From Nocardia sp. BMG111209 (GTDB taxonomy: Bacteria; Actinomycetota; Actinomycetes; Mycobacteriales; Mycobacteriaceae), in assembly GCF_000381925.1 (NCBI RefSeq), contig NZ_KB907307.1, positions 4,216,001 to 4,280,000 of the forward strand: a DNA stretch of 64,000 nucleotides. The letters run 5' to 3'. This document shows, in pieces, positions 47,401 through 55,998 of the stretch; within the stretch, counting starts at the first letter, position 1; each line of letters begins with the position of its first letter. A program made the translations under genes and the position numbers. The notes under the pieces were generated by a model. That model was not told the DNA's origin. It did not search any database and saw nothing but the letters and a program-made list of their open reading frames with translations.

Positions 47401-48687
47401 TCACACGTCGGCGTAGACGCGGTCCAGTCGGTCGGCGGCGGCCTGTTCGCTGCGCACCGCGTCGGCGGGCACTTCGTTGCGGAACACGAACCGCAGCCCG
47501 ACGAAGCGGGTGACGGTCGCCACCAGGTTCGCCACCACGAGCACGACCAGTTCCAGGTGTACCGCCGCGTCCGGCGCCCAGCGATGCAGTGCGAACAGCG
47601 AACCACTGGTCACCACCCAGGCGAACACGAACAGCAGCAGACCCTGCACATGCTGCGACACCAGTCGCGAGGATCCCCGCACCCCGAACGTGAACGCCCG
47701 GTTGGCGGCGGTATTGCCGACCGCGGTGATCAGCAACGACAGGAAGTTGGCCGCCTGGGCCCCCGCCAGCGGCTGCAGGAGCACATAAAGCAGCATGTAG
47801 GCCAGCGTCGACGCGACGCCGATGATGCCGAAGCGCACCAACTGCCCGACCATACCCAGCGGCACCCCGTCGACCAGCGGCTCCCGCCCGATCGCGGCGC
47901 GCAACTCGTCCACCGGGAGTGCTCCGGTGGCCAGACCCTTCGACACCCGCCAGACGCCCAGCAGGTCCTTGCGAGCGGTATCGACGATGTCCACCCGCGA
48001 ATCCGGATCATCGATCCAATCCACCGGGACCTCGTGGATCCGCAGCCCGGACCGCTCGGCCAGCACCAGCAACTCGGTGTCGAAGAACCACTCCCCGTCC
48101 TCGACCAACGGCAACAACTTCCGCGCCACCTCGGTCCGCATCGCCTTGAACCCGCACTGCGCATCCGAGAACCGCGCCTGCAACGACGCCTTCAGAATCA
48201 GGTTGTAGCACCGGGAAATGAACTCCCGCTTCGGCCCCCGCACCACCCGCGACGACCGCGACAACCGGGTACCGATCGCCAGATCCGAATGCCCGGACAC
48301 CAGCGGCGCCACCAACGGCAGCAACGCGTTCAGATCCGTCGACAGATCCACATCCATATACGCGACCACCTCCGCATCGGAGGCCTCCCAGACGGCGCGC
48401 AGCGCCCGGCCCCGGCCCTTGCGATCCAGATGAACCACCCGGACCCCGTCGAGCTCCGCCGCCATCAACCGCGCCACCTCCAGGGTGGCATCGGTCGACG
48501 CATTGTCGGCGATCGTGATCCGGGCCGTGAACGGGAAACCGCCGCGGAGGAATTCGTGCAGCCGGCGCACGCAGACGCCGAGATCACGCTCCTCGTTGTA
48601 GACGGGAATCACCACGTCCACCACAGGTGCGGTAACCGCCGCACCGCGGCGATCGAAAGCGGGAACAACGGTTGAAATCTCGGTCAT
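47401..48687 (-). CDS. Glycosyltransferase family 2 fused to GtrA membrane domain
   Basis: 428 residues. The N-terminal DPM1-like GT2 domain has VVIPVYNEERDLGVCV, AYMDVDLSTDL (metal/sugar DxD) and AQCGFKAMR. The C-terminal about 150 residues form four GtrA-type helices (LVRFGIIGVASTLAYMLLYVLL, AANFLSLLITAVGNTAANRAFTFGV and two more). It should make polyprenyl-phosphate hexose and help flip it. It lies 104 bases before the membrane glycosyltransferase, same strand. Probably a cell-envelope glycan or protein-mannosylation pathway (inference). Confidence 0.9.
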   Translation of the reverse strand: MTEISTVVPAFDRRGAAVTAPVVDVVIPVYNEERDLGVCVRRLHEFLRGGFPFTARITIADNASTDATLEVARLMAAELDGVRVVHLDRKGRGRALRAVWEASDAEVVAYMDVDLSTDLNALLPLVAPLVSGHSDLAIGTRLSRSSRVVRGPKREFISRCYNLILKASLQARFSDAQCGFKAMRTEVARKLLPLVEDGEWFFDTELLVLAERSGLRIHEVPVDWIDDPDSRVDIVDTARKDLLGVWRVSKGLATGALPVDELRAAIGREPLVDGVPLGMVGQLVRFGIIGVASTLAYMLLYVLLQPLAGAQAANFLSLLITAVGNTAANRAFTFGVRGSSRLVSQHVQGLLLFVFAWVVTSGSLFALHRWAPDAAVHLELVVLVVANLVATVTRFVGLRFVFRNEVPADAVRSEQAAADRLDRVYADV

Positions 48688-48762
48688 GACTCAAGCATCG
48701 GGCCCGATGCTGCAGCGTCACTGGATAAACTCTGGGAGATCGCTGTGCCGTATGTGCCGAGG

Positions 48763-50244
48763 TCAGCGGGGCAGCACGACGCTGAAGGTCGCGCCGGCGC
48801 CCGGCTCGCTGGATACGCTCACCTCGCCGTCGTGCGCGGTCACCAGTGCCCGCACGATCGACAGCCCCAGCCCGCTCCCGCCACTGGATCGGGTCCGCGA
48901 GGCGTCGGTGCGATAGAACCGCTCGAACACCCGCGCCACGGCCTCCTCGGACAGCCCGGGGCCCTTGTCGGCGACGTCGATGCGCACCCGCTCCACCTCC
49001 GGGGTCAGCCGCACCGTCACCGGCGTACCGGGCGGGGTGTGGGCCAAGGCGTTGCCGAGCAGGTTCGCGAGCACCTGCCGCAGCCGGGGCTCGTCGCCGC
49101 GAACCTCCAGAGTGCCGGTGCCGGAAGCGATTTCGAGGGAGATCGGGCGGGGTGGACTGTCCGGGCCGGCCTGCTGCGCGGCCATCGCCTGGGCATTGTG
49201 CACCGCGTCGCCGGCGAGGGTCAGCAGGTCGACCGGCCTGCGTTCCAGCGGCCGTTGCGCGTCCAGCCGGGCCAGCATCAGCAGATCCTCCACGAGCAGG
49301 CTCATCCGGCCGGCCTCGCCCTCGATGCGTTCCAGCACCAGTCGCGGATCCTGGCTGGCGCCTTGCCGATACAGCTCCGCGAAACCACGGATCGTGGTCA
49401 GCGGGGTGCGCAACTCATGGCTGGCGTCGGCGACGAACTGCCGCATCTTCGCCTCGGACCGCCGGGCCGCCTCCTCCGACGCCTCGGTCGCGGTGACACC
49501 GTGCTGGATCTGACTGAGCATGGCGTTCAGCGACTGGGCGAGGTGATCGACCTCGGTCTCCACGTTGCGGACCGGCACCCGCCGGTTCAGATCGCCACCC
49601 GCGATGGCCGCGGCGGTCTCCTCGACCTGCCGCAACGGGCGCAGGCTGCGCCGCACCACCAGATATCCGGCGGCGCCGAGCAGGGCCAGCCCGGCCAGTC
49701 CGGTGCCGAGTTCGAAGGCGATCAGCCGCGAGACGGTGTCGCGATTGTCGGTCAGCGGCAGGCCCACGGTGTTCGAGCCGTACTGGTTGCTCATCGTGAC
49801 GATCCGCCAGGTGGTGGTCCCGTCCACCGAGGGGACGGTGACCGGTCCCGGCACCGGCTTCTCCGGCAGCTTCGGCGCGGAGACCCGCGGTCCCTCCTGC
49901 TGATAGATGTCCCCGCTGGGTGACAACCGCAGTTCGAAGAACCGCCGCGGCTGCTCCGCGTTCGACGACGGCTGCGGCGGCGGTGGTCCCTGCAGATCGG
50001 CCGGCACCCAGCGCGTCCCGTTCACGGTGTCCACCTGCTTCATCGGCCGCGGCCGCGCCCAACTCTGCACCGCATCGGTGATCTGATCGTCGGTGCGAGC
50101 GGTCAGCGATTTCGACAGCGACGAGGTGACCGCGAATCCACACGCCAGGAGAACCAGCCCGGTGAGGGTGACCATCGCGACCACCAGACCGATGCGCAGC
50201 GGGATCGAGGACACCCGGCGCCGCAGCGTGCGGTGCAGGTTCAT
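48763..50244 (-). CDS. Membrane sensor histidine kinase
   Basis: 493 residues. Two helices (LRIGLVVAMVTLTGLVLLACGFAV and ELGTGLAGLALLGAAGYLVV) flank a Pro-rich external sensor of about 150 residues. HAMP follows, then the H-box DASHELRTPLTTIRG with His276, the N-box LGNALAHT, and GxG boxes DKGPGLSEE and SGGSGLGLSIV. No response regulator gene is adjacent on either side, unusual for this class. It is 75 bases upstream of the GT2-GtrA gene and may belong to the same operon. Confidence 0.92.
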   Translation of the reverse strand: MNLHRTLRRRVSSIPLRIGLVVAMVTLTGLVLLACGFAVTSSLSKSLTARTDDQITDAVQSWARPRPMKQVDTVNGTRWVPADLQGPPPPQPSSNAEQPRRFFELRLSPSGDIYQQEGPRVSAPKLPEKPVPGPVTVPSVDGTTTWRIVTMSNQYGSNTVGLPLTDNRDTVSRLIAFELGTGLAGLALLGAAGYLVVRRSLRPLRQVEETAAAIAGGDLNRRVPVRNVETEVDHLAQSLNAMLSQIQHGVTATEASEEAARRSEAKMRQFVADASHELRTPLTTIRGFAELYRQGASQDPRLVLERIEGEAGRMSLLVEDLLMLARLDAQRPLERRPVDLLTLAGDAVHNAQAMAAQQAGPDSPPRPISLEIASGTGTLEVRGDEPRLRQVLANLLGNALAHTPPGTPVTVRLTPEVERVRIDVADKGPGLSEEAVARVFERFYRTDASRTRSSGGSGLGLSIVRALVTAHDGEVSVSSEPGAGATFSVVLPR

Positions 50245-50377
50245 CGGCGCCTCGTCCTCGGCAGCCCATCGGTGGCGAGCCGGGGATTCTCGGCGGCGGG
50301 CGTGTCGGCATGCGACGTCGGGCTGTTCACGTACCCCATTGTTCCGCACTCAACCTGGGAGAAAGCTGGACGCGCGG

Positions 50378-50860
50378 TCAGCGCGGCAGCGTGCCGTCGG
50401 CATGGGCGGCGATCCGGTCGAGAAACGGCCGCTGCCCGACCCCGAGCTTCTCCCGGGCCGCCGCCAGCCCGAGCCAGGCCGCCCGGTCGATCTCGGGAAA
50501 GGACTGGATACGACCCGATCGGGGCGGCCACTGCATCTCGAAGGTCCCCGGCACCACCAGTGCCGGATCGAGATCACCCTCGACGGCCCAGACCGTCACC
50601 TGTTTGGCGCGGCTCCCGGCGCCGTACCGCACGTCGCCCAGCGGCACCCACTCCCCCGCCGGCACCGGCAGGCCGAGTTCCTCCTCGAACTCGCGCGCGG
50701 CGGCCGCGGCCGCGGTCTCCTCCTCGGGCAGATATTCGCCCTTCGGGATCGACCAGGCGGCGGCGTCCTTCCGTTCCCAGAGCGGACCGCCCATATGCCC
50801 GAGCAGGACCTCGAGTTCGGCATGCCGCCGGAACAACAGGACTCCCGCGCTGAACCTCAT
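50378..50860 (-). CDS. NUDIX hydrolase
   Basis: 160 residues. The full Nudix box G-x5-E-x7-REUxEExGU is at residues 41-63 (GEYLPEEETAAAAAAREFEEEL). MRFSAGVLLFRR opens the fold and GPLWERKDAAAWSIPKGEY is the Gly-Pro-Leu/Trp subgroup pattern. It hydrolyses a nucleoside-diphosphate-linked compound; the substrate is unknown. The start at 50860 (or GTG at 50866) agrees with the family; upstream codons are unconserved. Confidence 0.87.
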   Translation of the reverse strand: MRFSAGVLLFRRHAELEVLLGHMGGPLWERKDAAAWSIPKGEYLPEEETAAAAAAREFEEELGLPVPAGEWVPLGDVRYGAGSRAKQVTVWAVEGDLDPALVVPGTFEMQWPPRSGRIQSFPEIDRAAWLGLAAAREKLGVGQRPFLDRIAAHADGTLPR

Positions 50861-50945
50861 ACTCACCCCGGCAGTCTGCCCCACTCCGGCGCGGCGCGGT
50901 ACCGACCCTCCGGCGCGCCTCGAATCCCCTTGTCCGCCAATCGTT

Positions 50946-51995
50946 TCACTGCGGACGATACGGCGGAACCTCCCCGTACGGACCACCCGGCGGCGGATAG
51001 CCCGGCGGTGCGCCCGTGAACCGTACGGGCGCAGGCGCGCTGGGGCGCAGGAACAACTTGCCGTGGCGGCTGCGATCGCGCAGTGCCCACATGCGCCAGG
51101 TCAGCACCGGATGCGAGGCCATCGCATTGACGACCCAGATGAAGAATCCCTTCTCCCGGGGTGCGCGGTCGGCCATCTCGTCGAACTGCACGAGGCTGTT
51201 CAGGTATTTGCCGGCGGCCAGCGTCCGCATCGCGCCGGGGGCGCCGACGTGCCGGTTGCAGTACCCGTGATTGTCGGCGGTGTACTCCTGCGCGCGGATC
51301 AATGAGGAGCCGAGCAGCGGCAGGAACGGCCCGACGAACATGCCCAGTTGCCGCCAGTACGAGACGTGCCCGGCGGCGATGTGACCGACCTCGTGGCCGA
51401 TGATGAACGCCAGCGCATCGGGATCGCGCGCCGCGCCGCCCACCTCGAACAGATCGCTGTAGACACAGACGTACCGGCGGAAACCGTGACCGGAGGCGAA
51501 GGCGTTGATCTGCCCGTTGCCCAGCACCACATAGGCATCGGGCACCTTCGCCATCCCGAACCGCCCGGCCGCCTCCACCACCAGCCGATAGCCCTCCGGG
51601 AACTGGGTCGGCGACATCTGCACGGCGTTCAGGCGCTGCTGCGAATAGTTCATGCCACGACCCGCCCACAACAGCACCGGCGCGAACAACAGCAGCAGAC
51701 CGTACTGATCGATGTGGCCGTAGAACGCCAGCAGGATCACGACCAGATACGCCAGGATCGTCACCACGATCACCACCACCAGCAGCGGGATCTCCCAGCT
51801 GTGCCGGGCCGGCATCCCGAACGGCGACAACCCGCGTTCCCGCTGGTGCGGCGGGATCTGCGGTGGCGCGTAGGGCTGTTGCGGCGCCCAGCCCGGCGGT
51901 CCCAGCCGAGGATCCCAGCCGGTCATCCCGGTGACGGGATTCCAGCCCGGTGGTGGCGGCGGTACGGCCGGTGGACGCCAGTGCTCGTCGGACAT
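50946..51995 (-). CDS. M48 family membrane zinc metalloprotease
   Basis: 349 residues. A Pro/Gly/Trp-rich cytosolic N-terminus (about 60 residues) is followed by two membrane helices (IPLLVVVIVVTILAYLVVILLAF and a LLLLFAPVLLWAG segment) and the peptidase domain. The zinc motif HEVGH is at about 199-203 with the third ligand in the EYTADNHGY region (Glu). Family members degrade membrane proteins (HtpX) or process envelope proteins. The C-terminal Pro-rich end is low complexity. ATG at 51995. Confidence 0.87.
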   Translation of the reverse strand: MSDEHWRPPAVPPPPPGWNPVTGMTGWDPRLGPPGWAPQQPYAPPQIPPHQRERGLSPFGMPARHSWEIPLLVVVIVVTILAYLVVILLAFYGHIDQYGLLLLFAPVLLWAGRGMNYSQQRLNAVQMSPTQFPEGYRLVVEAAGRFGMAKVPDAYVVLGNGQINAFASGHGFRRYVCVYSDLFEVGGAARDPDALAFIIGHEVGHIAAGHVSYWRQLGMFVGPFLPLLGSSLIRAQEYTADNHGYCNRHVGAPGAMRTLAAGKYLNSLVQFDEMADRAPREKGFFIWVVNAMASHPVLTWRMWALRDRSRHGKLFLRPSAPAPVRFTGAPPGYPPPGGPYGEVPPYRPQ

Positions 51996-52074
51996 GATCT
52001 CGACTCTATCGAGGGTCGCGAAGCCGTGATCCCGCGGCGAATGTCGTGTCGGACGCCTGACACAATCGGTACCC

Positions 52075-52545
52075 ATGCGCGTATACCTGGGTGCCGACCA
52101 TGCCGGCTTCGAGCTGAAGAACAACGTCAAGGATCATCTGCAGCGCGCGGGCCACGACGTATTCGATTGCGGTGCACACGAATACGACGCCCTGGACGAT
52201 TATCCGGCCTTCTGCATCGATGCCGCGCGGCGCGTGGTCGCGGACGAGGGCAGCCTCGGCATCGTGATCGGCGGCAGCGGCAACGGCGAGCAGATCGCCG
52301 CCAACAAGGTCCCCGGCGCCCGCTGCGCGCTGGCCTGGAGCGTCGAGACCGCGCGACTGGCCCGCCAGCACAACAACGCCCAACTGATGGGCATCGGCGG
52401 CCGGATGCACAGCACCGAGGACGCGCTGCAGATCGTCGACGCCTTCCTGGCCACCCCGTGGTCGGGCGAGGAGCGGCACCAGCGGCGCATCGATATCCTC
52501 GCCGACTACGAGAAGACGGGCGTGGCACCGGTCGTCCCGAGCTGA
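52075..52545 (+). CDS. rpiB: Ribose-5-phosphate isomerase B
   Basis: 156 residues of the RpiB/LacAB fold: MRVYLGADHAGFELK, then GIVIGGSGNGEQIAANKVPGARCAL, the actinobacterial phosphate-binding and catalytic segment with Glu in place of the Cys of E. coli RpiB. It interconverts ribulose 5-phosphate and ribose 5-phosphate in the pentose phosphate pathway. Followed five bases later by the Nei gene, as in Rv2465c-Rv2464c. Confidence 0.94.
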   Translation: MRVYLGADHAGFELKNNVKDHLQRAGHDVFDCGAHEYDALDDYPAFCIDAARRVVADEGSLGIVIGGSGNGEQIAANKVPGARCALAWSVETARLARQHNNAQLMGIGGRMHSTEDALQIVDAFLATPWSGEERHQRRIDILADYEKTGVAPVVPS

Positions 52546-52550
52546 TCCGC

Positions 52551-53372
52551 ATGCCGGAAGGGCATACGCTGCATCGCCTGGCACGGCTGCATCACAAGCG
52601 GTTCGCGGGTGGGGTCGTGCGGGTCTCCAGCCCGCAGGGCCGCTTCGCCGACGGCGCGGCGCTGGTGGACGGTCACGTCCTGGTGCGCGCCGAGGCGTGG
52701 GGCAAACATCTGCTGCACCGGTACGAGTCGGGCCTGTTCGTGCACGTCCATCTGGGTCTGTACGGCACCTTCACGGAAACAGCCGGGCCCCTGGGTGATC
52801 CGGTGGGTCAGGTGCGGATGCGGATGATCGGCACCGGCCGCACGGCGGGTCCGCTGTGGGGTACCGATCTGCGCGGCCCCTCCGCCTGCGAGGTCCTGTA
52901 CGGGCCGGAGGTGACCGCGCTCACCGGGCGGCTCGGCCCGGATCCGCTGCGCGCCGACGCCGAGCCGGACCGCGCCTGGCACCGCATCCATCGCTCGGCG
53001 CGTTCGATCGCGGCGCTGCTGATGGATCAGTCGGTCGTCGCCGGCGTCGGGAACGTCTATCGCGCGGAACTGCTGTTCCGCCACCACATCTCACCCCATC
53101 GTCCCGGCCGCGACCTGCACCGCGACGAATGGGACGCGATGTGGACCGACCTCGTCGAGCTCATGCGACTGGGTGTCCGCCGCGGCAAGATCGTCGTCGT
53201 CCGGCCCGAACACGACCGCGGCGCACCCGCTTACGCCGAGGGCAAACCCCGCACCTACGTCTATCGCCGCACCGGCGAACCCTGCCGGATCTGCGGCACC
53301 CCTGTCCGCCACGCTGTACTCGAGGCTCGAAACCTGTTCTGGTGCCCCACTTGTCAACCCGACGGCACGTAG
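52551..53372 (+). CDS. nei: Fpg/Nei family DNA glycosylase/AP lyase (Nei1 type)
   Basis: 273 residues. The mature N-terminus is PEGHTLHR: the Pro2 nucleophile and Glu3 of the family. The helix-two-turn-helix VVAGVGNVYRAELLFRHHISPHR and the zinc finger Cys245-x2-Cys248 ... Cys265-x2-Cys268 are complete. It removes oxidised pyrimidines and nicks the strand. Directly downstream of rpiB, probably co-transcribed. Confidence 0.92.
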   Translation: MPEGHTLHRLARLHHKRFAGGVVRVSSPQGRFADGAALVDGHVLVRAEAWGKHLLHRYESGLFVHVHLGLYGTFTETAGPLGDPVGQVRMRMIGTGRTAGPLWGTDLRGPSACEVLYGPEVTALTGRLGPDPLRADAEPDRAWHRIHRSARSIAALLMDQSVVAGVGNVYRAELLFRHHISPHRPGRDLHRDEWDAMWTDLVELMRLGVRRGKIVVVRPEHDRGAPAYAEGKPRTYVYRRTGEPCRICGTPVRHAVLEARNLFWCPTCQPDGT

Positions 53373-53393
53373 CGGACGGCGTCCGGTGACGGG

Positions 53394-54242
53394 TCAGAAG
53401 CCGCCGTCGAAACCGCCACCGCCGCCGTCGAAACCACCGAAATCGCCACCGCCGCCGAAGCCGCCCGAATCGTATCCGCCGGAGTCGTAACCACCGCCGT
53501 CGTAGCCGCCACCGAAGTCACCGCTGTAGTCGCCGCCGCCGTAGTCTCCCTGGCCCGCGTCGAAGCCGTCCTGATACCCGGTGTCGTAGCCGCCGTCGCC
53601 GTAACCACCCTCGAAACCGGTGGCGCCGTAGGCCACTCCGGACATACCGCTGAACAGGGCGTCGAACAGCAGCACCGAGCCGACGCCCCAGGCGCCAGCG
53701 ACCAGCGCGGTCTTCCACCACGGTTCGGAGTACCAACCGGCCGGGACGGGGCGGCCCGAGACCATACCGCCCGGATAGTAGTTGGGCGTCTGCTGAGTGG
53801 GATTGGGGGACGCTTCGACGCGCCGCCCCTCGAAGTCGATGCTGCGGTCCTCGGTGACCGAGCCGGCCGACCGCTGGCCGTCCAGTTCCGGGATCGCCGG
53901 GCCCGGATCCATGCCCATGGCGGTCCGGGCGGCGCGTACGTAGTAGAGGCCCTCCAGCGCCGACTCCTTCGCGAGTCGAACCTGTGCGACGGTGGTCGCC
54001 TGGTCGATCTGCGATCCGGCGGCGTTCAACCGCTCACCGGCATCGGCGAGGGCCTGCTTGGAGGCCTCGTCGGTCCCGGTCAGGTTGTACACCTGACCGC
54101 CGAGCCGCTCGGTGAGCCGCCGCGCCTCCGCCTTCGCGTCGGCCAGCGCGGTGGCCGCCCGCGTGCGGTTGCCCCGGCTGACGAAGGTCGTCGCGAGGAA
54201 TACCAGCAGGACGAGAACCAGAAGTATCAGCAGTAGCGCCAC
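53394..54242 (-). CDS. Membrane-anchored coiled-coil protein with Gly/Tyr/Asp/Phe-rich tail
   Basis: 282 residues. A hydrophobic N-terminal anchor (ALLLILLVLVLLVFLATTFV) precedes a helical coiled-coil region (ALADAKAEARRLTERLGG ... IDQATTVAQVRLAKESALEGL). PWWKTALVAGAWGVGSVLLFDALF may be a second membrane segment. The last about 70 residues are almost only Gly, Tyr, Asp, Phe and Ser in GGYDSGG-like units. Similar Streptomyces and Nocardia proteins are labelled DUF1542, but I know no function. GTG start. Confidence 0.7.
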   Translation of the reverse strand: MALLLILLVLVLLVFLATTFVSRGNRTRAATALADAKAEARRLTERLGGQVYNLTGTDEASKQALADAGERLNAAGSQIDQATTVAQVRLAKESALEGLYYVRAARTAMGMDPGPAIPELDGQRSAGSVTEDRSIDFEGRRVEASPNPTQQTPNYYPGGMVSGRPVPAGWYSEPWWKTALVAGAWGVGSVLLFDALFSGMSGVAYGATGFEGGYGDGGYDTGYQDGFDAGQGDYGGGDYSGDFGGGYDGGGYDSGGYDSGGFGGGGDFGGFDGGGGGFDGGF

Positions 54243-54299
54243 GCCGTCCAGAGTACTGCGAGTCCGAATTTCGCCCGGAAATTGCTGAATACCGCCCGC

Positions 54300-55298
54300 T
54301 CATCCCGCCACGGCGGCTCCGTAGCGCAATGCGACGGTCGGCAGGCCGCCGGTCTCGATGTCCTCCTCGTCGTCCTCCACCGGCGCCAGGGCGAACCGGC
54401 GTTTGCCCGCCGTCTTCGCCGAATACATGGCCCGATCGGCGCTGCGCAGCAGGTCGGCGAAGTCACACGCGCGGTTCGCCGGACAGAACGAGGTGCCGAC
54501 GCTGGCCGAGGCCGGGACCGGCCCCACGGCGGTCCGGATCGGCTCGTGCAACGAGGACAGCACCCGCATCGCGGTCTCCCGCAACGTGTTCCGCCAGGCC
54601 GGGAGCGCGACCACGAACTCGTCACCGCCGTACCGGCTGACCACCGCGTCGGCCGGCGCGGCCGAGAGCAGCCGGTGTGAGATCTCCACCAGCACCTCGT
54701 CGCCGACGGCATGGCCGTAGCAGTCGTTGACCTGCTTGAAATCGTCCAGGTCGATCAGCAACAGCCCGACCCCGCGGGACCGGTCGGCCGCCATCGACAA
54801 CACCCGCTCCTGCAACAGCGAGCGATTGGCCAGATCCGTGAGCGCGTCGTGCGTGGCCTCGTGCCGCCACCGGTGCTGCAGGGCGGCGATCTCCTGAACC
54901 CGCACCGACACGGCGGCGTTCAGGTTGCGCTCCTGCAGCGCCAGCGCGCGTTGTTGCAGCGCCTCGGCATAGCTGTCGATGGCGTGGCTGGCCACGAACG
55001 GCCACCGGGTCGCCACCAGCGAACCCGGTTCGCCCGGAGCGAAACCCAGCAACGCACGCGACGCCGGGGCCAGCATCCGGGTCCGTTCGAACGGCTCCTC
55101 CGCCAGCCGCCGCCCGATCGCCCGGGCAGCGGCCACCGGAAACGGTTCCGAACCCGCCAAGGTCAGTAATTCGCCGATCAAGGAGCCGAATCTGCGTTCC
55201 AGCTCCTCGGCCGACGCGGCGATGCCACTACCCGGACGCACGGCACGGGCCCAGTCGCGAGTGGTGGCGGCGATCTGCGTATCGAGCTCGGTACGCAT
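54300..55298 (-). CDS. GGDEF domain protein, probable diguanylate cyclase
   Basis: 332 residues. The N-terminal 130 residues are a helical sensory region with no membrane segment, then HDALTDLANRSLLQERV opens the GGDEF domain. DLDDFKQVNDCYGHAVGDEVL is the metal/nucleotide segment and RYGGDEF the active loop at about residue 224. All catalytic residues are kept. It should make cyclic di-GMP. Its regulatory input is unknown. Confidence 0.9.
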   Translation of the reverse strand: MRTELDTQIAATTRDWARAVRPGSGIAASAEELERRFGSLIGELLTLAGSEPFPVAAARAIGRRLAEEPFERTRMLAPASRALLGFAPGEPGSLVATRWPFVASHAIDSYAEALQQRALALQERNLNAAVSVRVQEIAALQHRWRHEATHDALTDLANRSLLQERVLSMAADRSRGVGLLLIDLDDFKQVNDCYGHAVGDEVLVEISHRLLSAAPADAVVSRYGGDEFVVALPAWRNTLRETAMRVLSSLHEPIRTAVGPVPASASVGTSFCPANRACDFADLLRSADRAMYSAKTAGKRRFALAPVEDDEEDIETGGLPTVALRYGAAVAG

Positions 55299-55738
55299 GG
55301 CCCCTCACCCCGCGCAGACGATGCCGGTGCCGGCCCTCCGGCCGGTCACGCCCTCCCGGTCGTGCTCACTGTCATGCGGTACGGCACACCTTGTTCGGCG
55401 CACGCTCACCGCCCCCTTTCCAGATACCCCCGTCCGGCAAAAAGGATCCTAGCAAGCCACCCGGTGTCGAAAAATGCTGTTTCACAGCCTGTTCGGCACC
55501 TCGCGAATGGCGATTCGCCGATGAGATCGTGACAGCCGACCTGGCGTTACAGGGTTCTTGAGCGTGTCGCAGCGCGCCACGCCGGAAAACAATCGAACCG
55601 GACACAACCCCCGCCACAATTGCCCGCTTCACCCGTTCCCACCCGTCACGGCCAGGTCGATTGGCGTTCGGTGAGTGACGTTCGGTACAGTCTCAGGCGC
55701 AGACGACATCGTGGCGATCCCATCGGTGTCGGATGCGC
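55299..55738. other. Intergenic, 440 bp, before the tRNA pair
   Basis: No gene seen. It holds the GGDEF 5' region, a small dyad GCGAAT-GGCG-ATTCGC at 55502-55517, and, before the tRNAs, a weak promoter-like TTGGCG (55661) / TACAGT (55686). Confidence 0.4.
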
Positions 55739-55809
<71 letters not shown>

Positions 55810-55855
55810 CTGGTGGGACCGTCAGTCGTCCCCCGGGACGCTCCGGCCCACCCCC

Positions 55856-55929
55856 CGGGATGTAGCGCAGCTTGGTAGCGCATCCGCTTTGGGAGCGGAG
55901 GGTCGCAGGTTCAAATCCTGTCATCCCGA
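55856..55929 (+). tRNA. tRNA-Pro(UGG)
   Basis: 74 bases. The acceptor stem CGGGATG/CATCCCG is perfect, the anticodon stem TCCGC/GCGGA carries loop TTTGGGA with anticodon TGG at 55890-55892, and the T-arm has GGTTCAAATCC. CCA is not encoded. It lies 70 bases before the end of the caspase-NTPase gene. Confidence 0.95.
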
Positions 55930-55998
55930 CTCGGCCGGGCCACCGGAGTTCACCCGGATGGCTGTCCGGCCTCGTCGATGATCCATTGTCCGTGCGGT

